Shown here: piece by piece, positions 35,962 through 44,393 of the stretch
How the letters are laid out: the number at the start of each line of letters is the position of its first letter
Numbering within the stretch: position 1 is the first letter of the stretch
Assembly: GCA_030262725.1 (NCBI GenBank)
Contig: JAJSZS010000001.1
Span: 186,001 to 250,000, forward strand
Direction: 5' to 3'
DNA from: Candidatus Desulfofervidus auxilii
GTDB lineage: Bacteria; Desulfobacterota; Desulfofervidia; Desulfofervidales; Desulfofervidaceae
DNA length: 64,000 nt
Translations under genes and position numbers: made by a program
Notes under the pieces: generated by a model
Seen by the model: the letters and a program-made list of their open reading frames with translations, nothing else
Told to the model about the DNA's origin: nothing
Databases searched by the model: none

Positions 35962-37699
35962 AGGATCTTCGAATAAGTTGACGAATATAACCTTCTGGAT
36001 CTTTTAATGATTGGGCAGTAAGCTCAAAAATTGATTGCCCTGTTTTTTCTTTTACAAGTTTTAAACCAAATTCCAAATTTTGTGCAATTTCTCGGCAAAT
36101 ATTAACAATATCTTTTTCTTGAATAATTACATGAGAAAGAAGCTCATCTATTGCTTCTTCAGAAAGATGGCATTTAAGACCAGTTTCTTCATAAAATGTT
36201 TCAAAAAATGTGGTTACTTCTTTTATCCATCTGGCCATCTCTTGAAAACCATAGGTAAGATCATAATCAAATTTATCATAAGCATTAACAATGAGTTCAA
36301 TTCTTTTAGGTGTTAAATGAAGATCATATTGTTTAGCTAAAGCCTTTCCTTTATTTATGACAATTTCTCTAAGATATTTTTTTTCTTCTTTTAAAGCTTT
36401 TTCAAATCGTTTTTCACTTACTAGATCAATACTACCTTCTAGAATTTTCTTTAATGTTTCTTTTGGATTTAAAACCAATTCTTTTGTTACTACTAACCTT
36501 TTAATATCAGTAGAAGGTAAAGTTTTTTCAAAAGGTAAAAGGGTTTTTTCTAACACACTTACTAATCCTCTTGCACCTGTTCCTTCTTCTGAAGCCTTTT
36601 CTGCCAAAATGTGTAAAGCATCATCTTCAAACACAAGATCAATGCCATAAGCTCTAAAATCCTGTTTTTTAGCATTAATTACTACACTATTTGGATTCTT
36701 TAAAATTTGATAAAGGTCTTCTGTATTTAAATCTTCAAATACAGCAATTACTGGTAGGCGACCAATAAATTCAGATTCAAATCCATATTTAATTAAATCT
36801 TCTGGCTTTACATAGGGAAGATAACTATGTATTTCTTTTTTTGTAGTAATTTTTGCACCAAATCCCATCCCCTGCTGATGGAGACGCTGTTTAATAATCT
36901 CTTCTAAGTTATTAAAGGCACCACTCATTATAAAAAGAATATGTCTTGTATTTATTATACGTCGCTCTTTTTTCCCAGTGCGACGATAATGTTCTATTGC
37001 CTCTAATTGGGCAATTGGGTCAAATGGAGTTTTTAAATCAACCTCAGTTTCTTCCATGGGTTTTAAAAGGGCACGTTGGACACCAGTACGAGAGACATCT
37101 GGCCCAACAATCTCACCACTTGAAGCAATCTTATCTATTTCATCAATATAAATGATGCCAAATTGAGCAATTTCAATGTCATCATCTGCTTGATGAACAA
37201 GTTCTCTTACCAAATCTTCTACGTCTCCACCAACATAGCCTGTTTCACTAAATTTGGTTGCATCTCCTTTAACAAAAGGTACTCCAAGTTTTTGAGCAAT
37301 AAGTTTAATCATAAATGTTTTTCCTACCCCAGTAGGTCCAATCATCAAGATATTATTTTTTATATAATGAATCTTTTGCCAAGCATTTTCCCGATGTGTC
37401 AGCCAATATTTAATACGATTAAAATGAGTACAAATCTTTGTGGCAAGGATAGCTTTTGCTTCATCTTGTTTTACTACATATTGATCTAAATATGCAATAA
37501 GTTCTTCAGGCTTTAAATCAAAATTAATTTTAGAAAGGATACGTTTAGCAGAAGATTTTTCTTCTTTTCTTTCTGGCTTAGGCTGAAAAAAGGGGGCAGA
37601 AATAACCCTTACTCTATGTCCATATTTGCGAGCAAGATACTCATTAAGTTCCTTTTCCAATTCTTTTTGAGATGGTAATTCACTATCTTTAAATTCCAT
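35945..37699 (-). CDS. ClpX-like AAA+ ATPase lacking the N-terminal zinc domain
   Basis: 584 residues. The AAA+ core is clearly ClpX-like: Walker A GPTGVGKT, Walker B IIYIDEIDKI, pore loop ETGYVGGDVEDLV, a ClpP-loop-like MGFGA, EFIGRLPVIA and sensor-2 GARGL. It differs from ClpX in three ways: no CxxC zinc-binding N-terminus, a different N-terminal 75 residues, and about 150 extra C-terminal residues of helical sequence. Start set at 37699 (GGAGG upstream). Likely a protein unfoldase; whether it docks on ClpP is suggested only by the MGFGA loop. Confidence 0.82.
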   Translation of the reverse strand: MEFKDSELPSQKELEKELNEYLARKYGHRVRVISAPFFQPKPERKEEKSSAKRILSKINFDLKPEELIAYLDQYVVKQDEAKAILATKICTHFNRIKYWLTHRENAWQKIHYIKNNILMIGPTGVGKTFMIKLIAQKLGVPFVKGDATKFSETGYVGGDVEDLVRELVHQADDDIEIAQFGIIYIDEIDKIASSGEIVGPDVSRTGVQRALLKPMEETEVDLKTPFDPIAQLEAIEHYRRTGKKERRIINTRHILFIMSGAFNNLEEIIKQRLHQQGMGFGAKITTKKEIHSYLPYVKPEDLIKYGFESEFIGRLPVIAVFEDLNTEDLYQILKNPNSVVINAKKQDFRAYGIDLVFEDDALHILAEKASEEGTGARGLVSVLEKTLLPFEKTLPSTDIKRLVVTKELVLNPKETLKKILEGSIDLVSEKRFEKALKEEKKYLREIVINKGKALAKQYDLHLTPKRIELIVNAYDKFDYDLTYGFQEMARWIKEVTTFFETFYEETGLKCHLSEEAIDELLSHVIIQEKDIVNICREIAQNLEFGLKLVKEKTGQSIFELTAQSLKDPEGYIRQLIRRSYEGYS

Positions 37700-37761
37700 A
37701 ATAATTACCTCCATCATTATAATAATCCTGTTATCCTTTTCTGGCAAGTGGAAATTGCTTG

Positions 37762-37839
37762 TTGACAAAATATTATAGCCATGCTAGAGAAGGGAAGCTA
37801 GTAAATAGCTGATTTTTTATTTTTTAGGAGGTTTTTTAA
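37762..37839 (+). promoter_or_regulatory. cold-shock gene promoter and 5' leader
   Basis: TTGACA (37762-37767) with a weak TAGAGA 17 nt downstream. The roughly 50-nt leader contains a small hairpin AGCTA (37796-37800) / TAGCT (37806-37810) followed by a T-rich run and then TTAGGAGG before the ATG. A structured leader is usual for cspA-type genes. Confidence 0.4.
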
Positions 37840-38043
37840 ATGAAGTTTAGAGGTAAGGTTAAGTGGTTTAATGACAGTAAGGGTTATGGTTTTATTCAAC
37901 GGGAAGATGGATCAGATGTATTTGTACATTTTTCTGCTATTGTAGGGGAAGGTTATAAGACATTAAAAGAAGGTCAAGAAGTTGAATTTGAAGTAGTGGA
38001 AACAGCTAAAGGATTACAAGCTTCAAAAGTAGTGCGGCTTTAA
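37840..38043 (+). CDS. cold shock protein, CspA family
   Basis: 67-residue OB-fold RNA/DNA-binding protein. RNP1 reads KGYGFIQ and RNP2 DVFVHFSAI, after the family start GKVKWFND. The ATG is preceded by TTAGGAGG. A single gene with its own promoter and a strong terminator. Family members act as RNA chaperones in cold or growth adaptation. Confidence 0.95.
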   Translation: MKFRGKVKWFNDSKGYGFIQREDGSDVFVHFSAIVGEGYKTLKEGQEVEFEVVETAKGLQASKVVRL

Positions 38044-38060
38044 AGTCAAACTATGCCTAA

Positions 38061-38088
38061 AAGGCCTGCTTTTAGCAGGCCTTTTTTA
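38061..38088. terminator. Rho-independent terminator
   Basis: Stem AAGGCCTGC (38061-38069) / GCAGGCCTT (38075-38083) followed by a T run on the plus strand; A-rich on the other side, so it also serves the convergent prfB gene. Confidence 0.9.
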
Positions 38089-39187
38089 TTTTCTCTTAGT
38101 ATATAAAATATATGCTTCAATAAATTTATCTATTTCTCCATCTAAAACAATATCAGCTTGAGGAATTTCTAATTGAGTGCGATGGTCTTTGACCAAGCGA
38201 TGTGGGTGAAGAATATAGGTGCGAATTTGATTACCCCATGCAATTTCTTTTTGTTGAGCATAAATTTCTTTTTTCTTTTCTTCCCTTTTGCGACGCTCCA
38301 AATCATAAAGGCGAGATCTTAATATCATTAAAGCAATTTCTTTATTGCGATATTGAGATCTTTCATCTTGGCACTGTACTACTATACCTGTAGGTATGTG
38401 TGTGATTCTTACACCTGTTTCTACTTTATTAACATGTTGACCACCTGCTCCACTTGAACGAAAGGTTTCAATTTTTAAATCATTTTCTTTAATTTCTATA
38501 TGGATTTCCTCATCTACTTGAGGATAAATTGAAACAGCAGCAAAGGACGTATGTCTACGACCACTAGCATCAAAAGGGGAAATGCGAATAAGACGATGTA
38601 TGCCTGTTTCTCCTTTTAAAAGACCATAAGCATAAGAGCCTTCAATAAGAAAAGTAACACTTTTTATTCCTGCTTCTTCGCCTCTAGTAATATCTAAAAT
38701 TTTTGTTTTAAATCCCGATTTTTCTGCCCAACGAACATACATACGTAATAACATTTCTGCCCAATCTTGAGCATCAGTGCCACCTGCACCTGCATGAATT
38801 TCTATTATAGCATTAAGCTTATCACTAGGATCATCCAAAAGCCATTGAAGTTCTAATCTTTTTATTTTCCTTTCCCATTTAGCAATTTCATTAGCAATTT
38901 CCTTAAATGTATCTATATCATTTTCTTCACAAGCTAATTCATAAAGGATATTTAAGTCTTCTATAGCCTTTTTATATTCCTGCCATTGTCTTATTAGTTC
39001 CTCAAGTTGGCTTTTCTCTTTTAATAAAGGCTTTATTTTTTCAATACACTGCCAATCTTGATATTCAAGAAGTGTCTTTTCTAACTCTTTAAGACGGGAT
39101 ATTTTGATAGGGATGTCAAAGACACTCCCCTAATTTTATAAAACGAGTTTGAAGATTTTTTAAAGTTTCTCTAATTTCTTCCATCAT
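38086..39187 (-). CDS. prfB: peptide chain release factor 2, with programmed +1 frameshift
   Basis: Terminates translation at UGA/UAA. GGQ is in SSGAGGQHVNKVE and the RF2-specific tripeptide in ISPFDASG. The coding sequence is in two frames. The first 23 codons (MMEEIRETLKNL and on, starting at 39187) run to CTT-TGA-C at 39121-39115. A +1 shift skipping T39118 continues in the main frame to 38086, giving about 366 residues, the normal RF2 length. An AGGGGAG sequence just before CTTTGAC mimics the stimulatory Shine-Dalgarno known in E. coli. ATG 39184 is an alternative start. Follows lnt by 22 nt. Confidence 0.93.
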
Positions 39188-39209
39188 TAGCCTTTTTTAT
39201 TAAAATAAT

Positions 39210-40679
39210 CTATTTTAAGGAAAAGGCAAGGGTAAAAGTAATCAAAATTAAAAGAGAAATAAAACATAAAATATCACCATGGCGAACATAAAATGTCTGA
39301 TAACGTATAATTGGTATTTTATCAATAAGATAATCTCTTTTAAAAAGTTTTGTTTTTTTCAAAATATGACCAGTAGGTTCAATGAAGGCTGTGAAACCAG
39401 TATTTGCAACCCGTGGAATAGCCCGACGTGTTTCTATTGCTCTTAAAGTAAGCATAAAAAGGTGTTGATAGGGAGCACTTGTATAACCAAACCAGGCATC
39501 ATTAGTAATATTAACAAGGAATTCTGCTCCTTTTCTTACAGCTTCTCGACTCAATTCAGGAAAAATACTTTCAAAACAAATAAGCACACTAAACAAATAG
39601 TTATCAATTTTTAATACAGTCATTTCTTTTCCTGGTGTAAAATCACCAATATTACTAGCAATAGCTGAAAGAAAAGGAAATAATTTTCTACATGGTATAT
39701 ATTCGCCAAAAGGTACTAAATGTACTTTATCATAATATCCTTTAATTTTCCCATTTTTATCAATAAGATAAGCTCTATTAAAATAAACAATTTTTTTGCC
39801 TTTCCATTCATAAGCAGGACTACCTGTAAGAATAGGGGTATTTATTGTGCGAGCTAAATTTAAAATTTCTTCTCTAAAAGGAGATAATTCTTGTAAGTAA
39901 AAAGGTAAAGCAGTTTCAGGCCAAATTATTAAATCGATAGATTTTTGTGTCACTTTTTTTGTTAATTTTTTGTATATTTTTATTGTCTCTGTTTGAAATT
40001 TTGGATCCCATTTTTGAGCTTGATTTATATTGCCCTGAATAAGGGCAAGTTTTAGATGAGGTTTTTTAAAAGAAATTTTTTGCCAAAAAATAAGGCGATT
40101 ATGACCATAAAAAAGAGCAAGGACAAAAACTATAATAAAAAAGATAAAATTTGCTTTTTTATCCTTTTTGAGGATGAAATAAAAAATAGAGGCATTTCCC
40201 CACATGATTAAGAAAGAGATTAAATAAACTCCACCAATTTCAGCTATTTGAATAAAAGTTAACCAGCGATATTGAGAATCACCTAATAACATCCAGGGAA
40301 AACCAGTAAAGAGATGTCCTCTAATATATTCTAAACCTACCCAAATAGCTGCTATTAATGGGGGATGTTCCCAAGGTAAGATACGTAAAATATAGCAAAA
40401 AATAGCAAAATAAAGAGAAAGATAAAAAATAAGTAAAAAAAGTAAAAAAATAGCCAAAAAAATAGAAATATTACCATAACATACTACTGCATAAACAATC
40501 CAATATAAGATTCCTAAAAAAAATATACTACCTGTTATAAATCCTTTTAAAAAAGCTCTATTTGGTGTTGTTTCTCTTATAGAAAAAAATAAAGGTAGAA
40601 AACCCACCCAGGCCAAGGGATAAATCCCAAAAGGAGGATGGGCAAGGATTAATAGTAAACTTGAGAAAAAGGGAAACAT
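39210..40679 (-). CDS. lnt: apolipoprotein N-acyltransferase
   Basis: Adds the third acyl chain to outer-membrane lipoproteins, a Gram-negative trait. 489 residues with N-terminal membrane segments and a C-terminal nitrilase domain. The catalytic triad is visible: Glu in LIWPETALPF, Lys in YDKVHLVPFGEY, Cys in VLICFESIFPE. One further transmembrane helix ends the protein. It lies upstream of prfB in the same direction. Confidence 0.92.
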   Translation of the reverse strand: MFPFFSSLLLILAHPPFGIYPLAWVGFLPLFFSIRETTPNRAFLKGFITGSIFFLGILYWIVYAVVCYGNISIFLAIFLLFLLIFYLSLYFAIFCYILRILPWEHPPLIAAIWVGLEYIRGHLFTGFPWMLLGDSQYRWLTFIQIAEIGGVYLISFLIMWGNASIFYFILKKDKKANFIFFIIVFVLALFYGHNRLIFWQKISFKKPHLKLALIQGNINQAQKWDPKFQTETIKIYKKLTKKVTQKSIDLIIWPETALPFYLQELSPFREEILNLARTINTPILTGSPAYEWKGKKIVYFNRAYLIDKNGKIKGYYDKVHLVPFGEYIPCRKLFPFLSAIASNIGDFTPGKEMTVLKIDNYLFSVLICFESIFPELSREAVRKGAEFLVNITNDAWFGYTSAPYQHLFMLTLRAIETRRAIPRVANTGFTAFIEPTGHILKKTKLFKRDYLIDKIPIIRYQTFYVRHGDILCFISLLILITFTLAFSLK

Positions 40680-40716
40680 ACATTAAAAGTGCCCTATAAT
40701 AGAGGCTTTGTCAATG

Positions 40717-41655
40717 TTATCCCATTACCAAAGCCTCCTTAGGCACACCAAAAACCTGGGCGAGTTTTTCTATATTTTTCCCTTTAGGGATAGATTTCCC
40801 TTTTTCCCACATGTTTACAGTAATACGTGCACAACTTAATTTTTTTGCCAATTGTTCTTGTGTCCATCCATGTAATCGTCTTAACATTCTAATCTTTTTG
40901 CCAATCTCTCCCTGCCGGCATGCACGCCGATATTGTGCATCAAATGCCCTTTTCACCATTTTCTCCAGCAATTTCCGTCCAATTCTAACTATTTTGGCTA
41001 TTTCAGTATTCTTATCACTAAAATAAAGTTGTTCAAACAGAATAAAAGTGGCACATGCTACTGGTAAGGCATTTCCAAACTCTGTTTGCAAACGTTTAAT
41101 TATTTCTTCCCTAGCTAATATTTTACCTTTTTCATCTTTAAACAATGGAATAATATGCTTTTCCAAATATTGATTAACTAATTTTTCCCAATTAGGTGTC
41201 TGTAAGCTCTTTTTTGCCTTTAACAATTTTTGTCTTACTGCTTCACGAGTTAGTCCATAATCTTTACCAATTTCGCTCAGCGTTTCTCCATAAAAATAAC
41301 GGCGGATAAAGAAAACCCTTTCTTTTTCAGGAACAAAACGTGCCATTTTCTGTAAGATCTCTGTAAAAGGAGTTTTTAAGAAATCCGCCTCCACATCGTG
41401 CCAATTTGACACAAATTGTGCCAATTTGGACATTAAACTTTCTACTGAACGATACCAAAGATTACGAAGTGTCAATGCTTTATTTACAGGTGTTTCTGCT
41501 AAGTGACCAATAGTCTTAATGTTCAAAGCGGCACACAATTTTGCTTCTCTCTCATTAAGAACAAGACATTCTACAGGATGATTTTTAAAAGGTCGTAATT
41601 GATTTAAATTAATTTTTTCACCAAAAGTTGTCACTTTTTTAGCTACAGCTCTCAT
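40717..41655 (-). CDS. regulator fusing alphaCTD-like, sigma70 region 4-like and XRE helix-turn-helix domains
   Basis: 312 residues. About 30-80 resembles the RNA polymerase alpha C-terminal domain (LNEREAKLCAALNIKTIGHL, then LTLRNLWYRSVESL). About 101-151 matches sigma70 region 4 (VPEKERVFFIRRYFYGETLS, then EIGKDYGLTREAVRQKLLKA). About 251-310 is an XRE/Cro helix-turn-helix (MLRRLHGWTQEQLAKKLSCA, then ITVNMWEKGKSIP). A basic helical linker of about 100 residues lies between. Start at ATG 41655 with AAGGAGGG. It looks like a transcription factor with a polymerase-interaction module; targets unknown. Lies between a radical SAM gene and lnt. Confidence 0.72.
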   Translation of the reverse strand: MRAVAKKVTTFGEKINLNQLRPFKNHPVECLVLNEREAKLCAALNIKTIGHLAETPVNKALTLRNLWYRSVESLMSKLAQFVSNWHDVEADFLKTPFTEILQKMARFVPEKERVFFIRRYFYGETLSEIGKDYGLTREAVRQKLLKAKKSLQTPNWEKLVNQYLEKHIIPLFKDEKGKILAREEIIKRLQTEFGNALPVACATFILFEQLYFSDKNTEIAKIVRIGRKLLEKMVKRAFDAQYRRACRQGEIGKKIRMLRRLHGWTQEQLAKKLSCARITVNMWEKGKSIPKGKNIEKLAQVFGVPKEALVMG

Positions 41656-41697
41656 AACTCCCTCCTTTTTATTTATAGGTAGCACATTTTTTGCTTA

Positions 41698-43047
41698 TTA
41701 GCAAGAGTCATGCCAGATTTTTCTTTTTAAATCTCTTACATCCTCCCAAGATAAGGTGAAATGAGCACAGGGAAGGAGGGAGTTATTGTGCGTAATGGGC
41801 TCATTTACAAGATCATAAGGACTTTCTGTCACAGCCTTTTTCCAAAGAGGTGTGCCAGGAATGGGTGAATATTCTGCTAACCTAGGAGTAATACCAAGAT
41901 TTTTAACAAAAAAAATACTTTCTTCTACTTCTGTGCGGGTTTGACCCGGTAAACCGATTAAAAGATATGCACCAATTTGTTGTGGAGAGAAATCAGCTTC
42001 ATAAAGATAACGAACAGCTTTTATAAATTCTTCTTTAGTTATTTTTTTATCTAATCGATTTTTGCTACTTGTTTCAAGTCCTAATCTTATTGTCTTTACT
42101 CCAGCCAATTTCATTAATTTAGCTATTTTAGGAGTGATAAATCGAGCATGTAGACCATTTGGGGTATGAAATTCAACATTTATTTTACTCTTTATAATCA
42201 TTTCAAAAAGTGGAATTATATGTTTTTCAGCATTTATTAATAAGGCATCATCATAAAAAGCAAATATTTTTACTCCATATTGCTTATGCCAAAAAATTAT
42301 TTCTTTAAATACATCTTCAGGAGGACGTTGATAAAAATTGGGGAAAAGCAGAGAAGAAGCACAATAAGGACAGCTGAAAGGACATCCCCTAGATGTTAAA
42401 AGACAAACATAATCAATACTATTAAGTAAATCAAAAGCTGGATAAGGTAATTCTGGATCATATCCTAATTTTGGAACATATTCTAATTTGGAAGAAGTAA
42501 TTTCTTCTAAAAGAGTGGGTAAATTGATTTCAGCAGGTCCCTTTAATACAAAATCTGCTCCACTAAATTTAATAGCATGTTCATAACAAAGAGTAGCATA
42601 AATACCACCTAAAATTATAGGTACTTGAGGCCACTTTTTTTTGCATATATTAATCACAGAAAATACACCAGGATACCAATAAGTCATACCTGATGTAATA
42701 AGGATAATATCTGGTTGTGGTATTTTGTTTAATTCTTCCCAAAAAATACGTGGTGTTAAACCAAAACGATAATAATATCTAGGGATATGGGCTAGAAAAA
42801 TAGGTTTAGGAATATTTTGACGAAAAAATTTACCTGTACCATCAGATCTTCTTTTAGCAGGTTTTACATAAGGCTCAGAGATCATTTTTGGATGATGAAC
42901 ATTTAAACAATCAATAAAATACACTTTCCATCCATTTCTTCTTAACCAACTAGCTATATAAAGCAGTCCTAAAGGTTTTGCCCAATAGTCATGAGCAGCA
43001 AAATCATAAATCCAGGGATTAATAAGTAAACAACATAGTTTACTCAT
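41698..43047 (-). CDS. B12-binding-type radical SAM protein
   Basis: 449 residues. The N-terminal Rossmann-like half resembles B12-binding domains (LLINPWIYDFAAHDYWAKPLG) but no D-x-H-x-x-G cobalamin motif is seen. The radical SAM cluster is SRGCPFSCPYCASS (C-x3-C-x2-C), followed by AFYDDALL and ETSSKNRLDKKI. Substrate unknown; such proteins are common in anaerobes. The ATG at 43047 overlaps the rlmB stop by 8 nt; the longer frame reads back into rlmB and is rejected. Confidence 0.77.
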   Translation of the reverse strand: MSKLCCLLINPWIYDFAAHDYWAKPLGLLYIASWLRRNGWKVYFIDCLNVHHPKMISEPYVKPAKRRSDGTGKFFRQNIPKPIFLAHIPRYYYRFGLTPRIFWEELNKIPQPDIILITSGMTYWYPGVFSVINICKKKWPQVPIILGGIYATLCYEHAIKFSGADFVLKGPAEINLPTLLEEITSSKLEYVPKLGYDPELPYPAFDLLNSIDYVCLLTSRGCPFSCPYCASSLLFPNFYQRPPEDVFKEIIFWHKQYGVKIFAFYDDALLINAEKHIIPLFEMIIKSKINVEFHTPNGLHARFITPKIAKLMKLAGVKTIRLGLETSSKNRLDKKITKEEFIKAVRYLYEADFSPQQIGAYLLIGLPGQTRTEVEESIFFVKNLGITPRLAEYSPIPGTPLWKKAVTESPYDLVNEPITHNNSLLPCAHFTLSWEDVRDLKRKIWHDSC

Positions 43048-43768
43048 GACGTTTACGAAAAATTTCATAAAGACAAATAGCTGCTGCTGTTGCAACATTT
43101 AGAGAATTAACATCTTTCATCATAGGGATAGTAATAAGAAAATCACATTTTTGTCTGATAAGTCGACTTATACCTTTATGTTCATGACCAATAACAAGTC
43201 CTAAACGTAAATCTGTCTTTAATTCCCAAATAGGTTTTCCTCCTTTAACTACAGTGCCAGCAATCCAAAAACCGGCAGATTTAAGTTTATCTATAGTTTG
43301 CGCTAAATTTGTAACCTGAACAATTTTTATTTTAAATACTGTACCTGCTGATACTTTAATGACTGTAGGTGTAATATTAGCTGCCCGATCTTTAGGTAAA
43401 ATAATACCTTTAACACCAAAGGCACAAGCACTGCGAATAATATTTCCAAGATTTTGTGGATCTTGAATATGGTCAAGAATAAGGAGAAAATTAGTAGTTA
43501 TTATTTCTTCTAATTCAGCATAATAAAATGTTTTTAATCTTGCTACCACTCCTTGATGAACAGGTTTTGGAGTAATATTTTTTAAAAGATAATCTAAATT
43601 TATTCGTGGATATATTTTTATATTTATCCCTTTATCTCTTGCTATAGAAATTAATTGTTGTTTCTTTCTGTTAGTTAAACCTTCAGCTATAAATATTATA
43701 TCAATTTTTTTTGGACAGCGCTTTAAAATTTCTAAGACTGGCTGAAATCCGTATATATAATTTACCAT
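43040..43768 (-). CDS. rlmB: 23S rRNA (guanosine-2251-2'-O)-methyltransferase, TrmH/SpoU family
   Basis: 242-residue SPOUT methyltransferase. The N-terminal L30e-like substrate domain carries YGFQPVLEIL. The SAM knot shows DPQNLGNIIRSACAFG, GHEHKGISRL and IPMMKDVNSLNVATAAAI. RlmB is the most likely member; another TrmH-family rRNA/tRNA methylase cannot be excluded. First of the rlmB to prfB run. Confidence 0.87.
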   Translation of the reverse strand: MVNYIYGFQPVLEILKRCPKKIDIIFIAEGLTNRKKQQLISIARDKGINIKIYPRINLDYLLKNITPKPVHQGVVARLKTFYYAELEEIITTNFLLILDHIQDPQNLGNIIRSACAFGVKGIILPKDRAANITPTVIKVSAGTVFKIKIVQVTNLAQTIDKLKSAGFWIAGTVVKGGKPIWELKTDLRLGLVIGHEHKGISRLIRQKCDFLITIPMMKDVNSLNVATAAAICLYEIFRKRHE

Positions 43769-43788
43769 TTTAATATATTGCTAAAATT

Positions 43789-43923
43789 ATGTTTTTAAGA
43801 TATAAAGTGTTTATGTCTTGGTGGCAAGCCTTATGGCAAAAGATAAAATCAAAATGGAATAAAAAGAAATCAAAACGTCTTTTAGTTTCCCCATCTCCTA
43901 AACCCTCCTTTAAACACTGTTGA
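43789..43923 (+). CDS. possible small basic peptide
   Basis: 44-codon frame encoding a tryptophan- and lysine-rich peptide (MSWWQALWQKIKSKWNKKKS in its middle). It starts at ATG 43789 or 43813; no convincing ribosome binding site or promoter is seen, so it may be chance. It fills much of the 260-bp divergent spacer between rlmB and the DksA-like gene. Confidence 0.2.
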   Translation: MFLRYKVFMSWWQALWQKIKSKWNKKKSKRLLVSPSPKPSFKHC

Positions 43924-43934
43924 GGACCAAAACG

Positions 43935-43953
43935 TTGAACCTGTTAGGTTCAA
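43935..43953. repeat. short perfect inverted repeat
   Basis: TTGAACCT / AGGTTCAA with a GTT loop, about 20 nt upstream of the -35 of the DksA-like gene. No T tract follows, so an operator or a processed hairpin is more likely than a terminator. Confidence 0.5.
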
Positions 43954-43973
43954 TAAATTGGCAAAATGTTGAT

Positions 43974-44001
43974 TGACAAAAATAAAAAAACAGTGTAAAA
44001 G
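43974..44001 (+). promoter_or_regulatory. DksA-like gene promoter
   Basis: TTGACA (43974-43979), 16-nt spacer, TAAAAG (43996-44001). The leader is about 20 nt with GGAAAGG before ATG 44028. Confidence 0.4.
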
Positions 44002-44027
44002 CCCTAAAACTTTTTGTGGGAAAGGTT

Positions 44028-44393
44028 ATGGATAAAGAAAAATTGGAGTTTTTTAAACAACTTCTATTAAAACAGCGGGAGGAGTTGTTACAACATGCTC
44101 GTCAAACAATGGATAGTTTAAGTGCAGAAGGGGAGGAAGTACCTGCAGATTTAGCTGATCGAGCTAGTCTTGAAACAGAAAGAAATTTTCTTTTACGCAT
44201 TCGGGATAGGGAAAGAAAACTTATTGCTAAAATAGATGAAGCACTCAAAAAAATAGAAAATGGTACTTATGGTATTTGTGAGTTGTGTGGTCGAGAGATA
44301 GAAGAAGAGCGGCTTAAAGCTCGCCCTGTTGCTTCTTATTGTATTGAATGTAAAAGAAAATTAGAAGCAATGGAAAAATTGCAAAGACGTTAA
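44028..44393 (+). CDS. DksA/TraR-type zinc-finger protein
   Basis: 121 residues. An N-terminal coiled coil precedes the acidic DLADRASLETERN segment and a C4 zinc finger (CELCGREI, then CIECKRK). This is the DksA/TraR family that binds RNA polymerase in the secondary channel and modulates initiation. The start was set at ATG 44028 because of GGAAAGG just before it; an in-frame GTG 12 nt upstream overlaps that site. It converges with mltG, sharing a TTAA at the stops. Confidence 0.87.
   Translation: MDKEKLEFFKQLLLKQREELLQHARQTMDSLSAEGEEVPADLADRASLETERNFLLRIRDRERKLIAKIDEALKKIENGTYGICELCGREIEEERLKARPVASYCIECKRKLEAMEKLQRR

Noticed and set aside
37163-37489. 108-residue plus-strand frame opposite the ClpX-like gene
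   Set aside because: It is the antisense of conserved AAA+ motifs and has no family features or ribosome binding site.
38086-38838. Short RF2 starting at 38838
   Set aside because: The 38838 codon is an internal TTG leucine; the conserved N-terminal domain continues upstream in frame to the CTT-TGA-C frameshift site.
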